From Deltaproteobacteria bacterium (GTDB taxonomy: Bacteria; Desulfobacterota; Binatia; UBA9968), in contig VBLN01000241.1 in NCBI GenBank assembly GCA_005878685.1, positions 1 to 6,404 of the forward strand: a stretch of 6,404 bases of DNA, given 5' to 3'. The notes under the pieces are model-generated. The model did no database searches. It worked only from the letters and a program-made list of their open reading frames with translations, and was not told the DNA's origin. How positions within the stretch are numbered: the first letter of the stretch is position 1; each line of letters opens with the position of its first letter. Below, in pieces: positions 5,027 to 6,404 of the stretch. The translations under genes and the position numbers were made by a program.

Positions 5027-6404
5027 ATGGGGCGGGGGAGAACCCGCCAGGACGCCAAGGGCGGATGGGCAGCCATGAAAGATTCCAAAAGGTTTGTTCA
5101 CTCTGTCGTTAATGGGATTTCTTGGTTAATCGGCCAAGGGTACCAGGACGAGCCGCTCTTCGCTTCCCGATCTCAATGGAGTCATGGAAGGCTTATTCGG
5201 GCCACACCCCACCGTCGGGTTTTGCAAGTCGAAGGAAGGCGTTGTCCTTTTCTGGTGAAACATTTTGTCGTTGCGGGGATCTCGGCAGGCTTGAAGGGGG
5301 CCCTGCGGGGTTCCCCCGCGGCCAGAGAGTGGAAAGCTATCCACGAAGCTCAACGTCGTGGGCTTCCTGTGCCCAGACCAGTGGCGCTCGGGGAGGGGAG
5401 AAAGATATGGAAGCGGGAGAGTATGCTAATCACGGAGTTCATAGGAGGGAGCGTTCCTCTCGGCCACTATCTCTTTGGCCCGGATCGACCTGCCGGATCA
5501 GTCAGACACCGCGCCGTCCAGGAAGTTGCGAAACTCATTCGCGCGGCCCACGATGCGGGGTTCTATCAACCGGATCTTCATGCGGATAATATTCTGATAG
5601 AGCCGGGCGCGCAAAAGTTCGAGCTCTTTCTGATTGACCTCCAACGCGTCGCCTTCCGCTCCTCGCTCTCTTTACGCAAGCGCTGGCAAAATCTCTCCGT
5701 CCTCAATGGGGGAAGCACAGAGGCGAGTCTTGCCGACAGGGTCTGTTTTCTTAGAGCCTATCTTTCGAGTCCGCCACCCCTGATGGCTGATGTTCGAAAA
5801 TTAACCGCCCAGCTTGAGAGAGCAGGACAAAAGCATCGCCTCCGTCTGTGGCAGTCAAGGGGAAAGAGGTGCTTGGCCGAGAACCGCGAGTTTTTAAAAG
5901 TCAACGTAGGAGAATTTTTTGGTTTTGCGCGGCGGAATAGTTGGTCTAACGATTTTCAGGGTTTGGGCGGCGGACTCCATCAACAGCTTGTCCGTCCGGG
6001 AGGCCGATCCGTCACGGATTCGCCGACTATAGGCGTCAGCCTCGTGGAGCTTCGCGGCGTCACGCTTCACGTCAAGAAGCATCACTACCGCGGGCTTGCA
6101 TCTGCATTAGTGGATCTGTTTTGTCACGGTCCGGCCCTAAGGACATGGGTTGCAGCCAATCATCTTCGAATGCGTGGGATCCCTGTAGCCCTTCCAATTG
6201 CCTACCTGGAGAAAAGGCGCTTGCGAATTCCTGCGGAAAGCTATGTGATTACAGAAAACGTTTCTGGGGTGACTCTTAGCGACTCCTTCGCTTGCCTTCC
6301 AGGGAGCAGATTGTCCGTCGAAGAAAAGCGTCGCTTGCTTGCCGATTGGGCTCGCCTTGTAGCAAAAATGCATATCCGTGGGGTGACTTGCAGGAATCTC
6401 AAAG
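5027..6404 (+). CDS. Tandem Kdo/WaaP-family lipopolysaccharide kinase, incomplete at the right edge
   Basis: An open frame of at least 459 codons that leaves the window without a stop. It holds two protein-kinase-like domains of the lipopolysaccharide kinase (Kdo/WaaP, InaA) family, which phosphorylate core sugars in the cytoplasm. Domain 1 (about 30-215): Lys78 in CPFLVKHF as ATP lysine; a GALRGSPAAREW stretch typical of the family; MLITEFIGG hinge; HDAGFYQPDLHADNILI with catalytic D183 and N188; LIDLQR with D204 as metal-binding Asp. Thus domain 1 looks competent. A basic, helical linker (about 216-330) follows, including RGKRCLAENREFLKV. Domain 2 (about 332 onward): LHVKKHHYRG with K350/K351, LRTWVAANHLRMRGIPVA, SYVITENVSGVTL, and MHIRGVTCRNLK at the edge, where C455-R456-N457 replaces the expected HRD. 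ATG 5027 lies 12 bases after the previous stop with AAGG (5013-5016) upstream; ATG 5075 is an alternative, 16 residues shorter. The acceptor sugar is unknown. Confidence 0.85.
   Translation, partial: MGRGRTRQDAKGGWAAMKDSKRFVHSVVNGISWLIGQGYQDEPLFASRSQWSHGRLIRATPHRRVLQVEGRRCPFLVKHFVVAGISAGLKGALRGSPAAREWKAIHEAQRRGLPVPRPVALGEGRKIWKRESMLITEFIGGSVPLGHYLFGPDRPAGSVRHRAVQEVAKLIRAAHDAGFYQPDLHADNILIEPGAQKFELFLIDLQRVAFRSSLSLRKRWQNLSVLNGGSTEASLADRVCFLRAYLSSPPPLMADVRKLTAQLERAGQKHRLRLWQSRGKRCLAENREFLKVNVGEFFGFARRNSWSNDFQGLGGGLHQQLVRPGGRSVTDSPTIGVSLVELRGVTLHVKKHHYRGLASALVDLFCHGPALRTWVAANHLRMRGIPVALPIAYLEKRRLRIPAESYVITENVSGVTLSDSFACLPGSRLSVEEKRRLLADWARLVAKMHIRGVTCRNLK
5031..5048 (+). repeat. GC-rich inverted repeat at the start of the kinase gene
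   Basis: GGCGGG (5031-5036) and CCCGCC (5043-5048) form a perfect 6-bp stem with a 6-base loop, starting 2 bases after ATG 5027 and ending 26 bases before the alternative ATG 5075. A smaller CGCC-AAG-GGCG stem follows at 5053-5063. There is no T-run, so it is not an intrinsic terminator. If 5075 is the true start this would be a structured leader; if 5027 is, the stem is coding. Confidence 0.35.

Noticed and set aside
5303..5321. Strong GC hairpin GCGGGG-TTC-CCCCGC as a terminator
   Set aside because: It lies inside the kinase coding sequence at the family-conserved GALRGSPAAREW stretch and has no T-run, so codon constraint explains it.
5122..5589. A 155-codon plus-strand open frame in the kinase region
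   Set aside because: It is in a different frame from the kinase, has a low-complexity Arg/Gly/Ser-rich product with no recognisable family, and overlaps the well-supported kinase domain 1.

Overview
This window looks like part of a surface-glycan (lipopolysaccharide or exopolysaccharide) locus from a Gram-negative-type bacterium. The evidence is a GT39/ArnT-like polyprenyl-phosphate-sugar glycosyltransferase, a NodB-type polysaccharide deacetylase, three cytoplasmic glycosyltransferases and a kinase of the Kdo/WaaP lipopolysaccharide kinase family. I cannot place the phylum. No rRNA, tRNA, CRISPR array, insertion sequence or integrase is visible.

Layout. From 1193 leftwards on the minus strand lies a GT39 membrane glycosyltransferase. 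Its first ~227 codons are in one frame. The C-terminal half, about 170 further codons to the window edge, is in another frame, so the gene carries a frameshift near 500-540. A divergent intergenic region (1194-1445) holds several inverted repeats in the leader of that gene and a candidate plus-strand promoter. Five plus-strand genes follow, close together: polysaccharide deacetylase (1446-2261), DPM1-like GT2 (2230-2934, overlapping the deacetylase by 32 bases), GT4 (3014-4042), WbbL-like GT2 (4049-5014, GTG start) and a long kinase reading frame (5027 to the right edge, incomplete). The kinase frame is easy to miss because its stop lies outside the window.

How the genes may work together. 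The DPM1-like transferase would make a polyprenyl-phosphate sugar on the cytoplasmic face. The deacetylase has no signal peptide and could trim an acyl or formyl group from that intermediate. The GT39 enzyme would then transfer the sugar on the periplasmic side. This is the same division of labour as ArnC/ArnD/ArnT. The GT4 and the second GT2 would build a core or O-chain oligosaccharide, and the kinase would phosphorylate a core sugar such as Kdo or heptose. The specific sugars cannot be read from the sequence.

The most unusual item is the kinase. It contains two kinase-like domains in tandem. The first has an intact set of catalytic residues. The second reads Cys-Arg-Asn where His-Arg-Asp is expected, just before the window ends.
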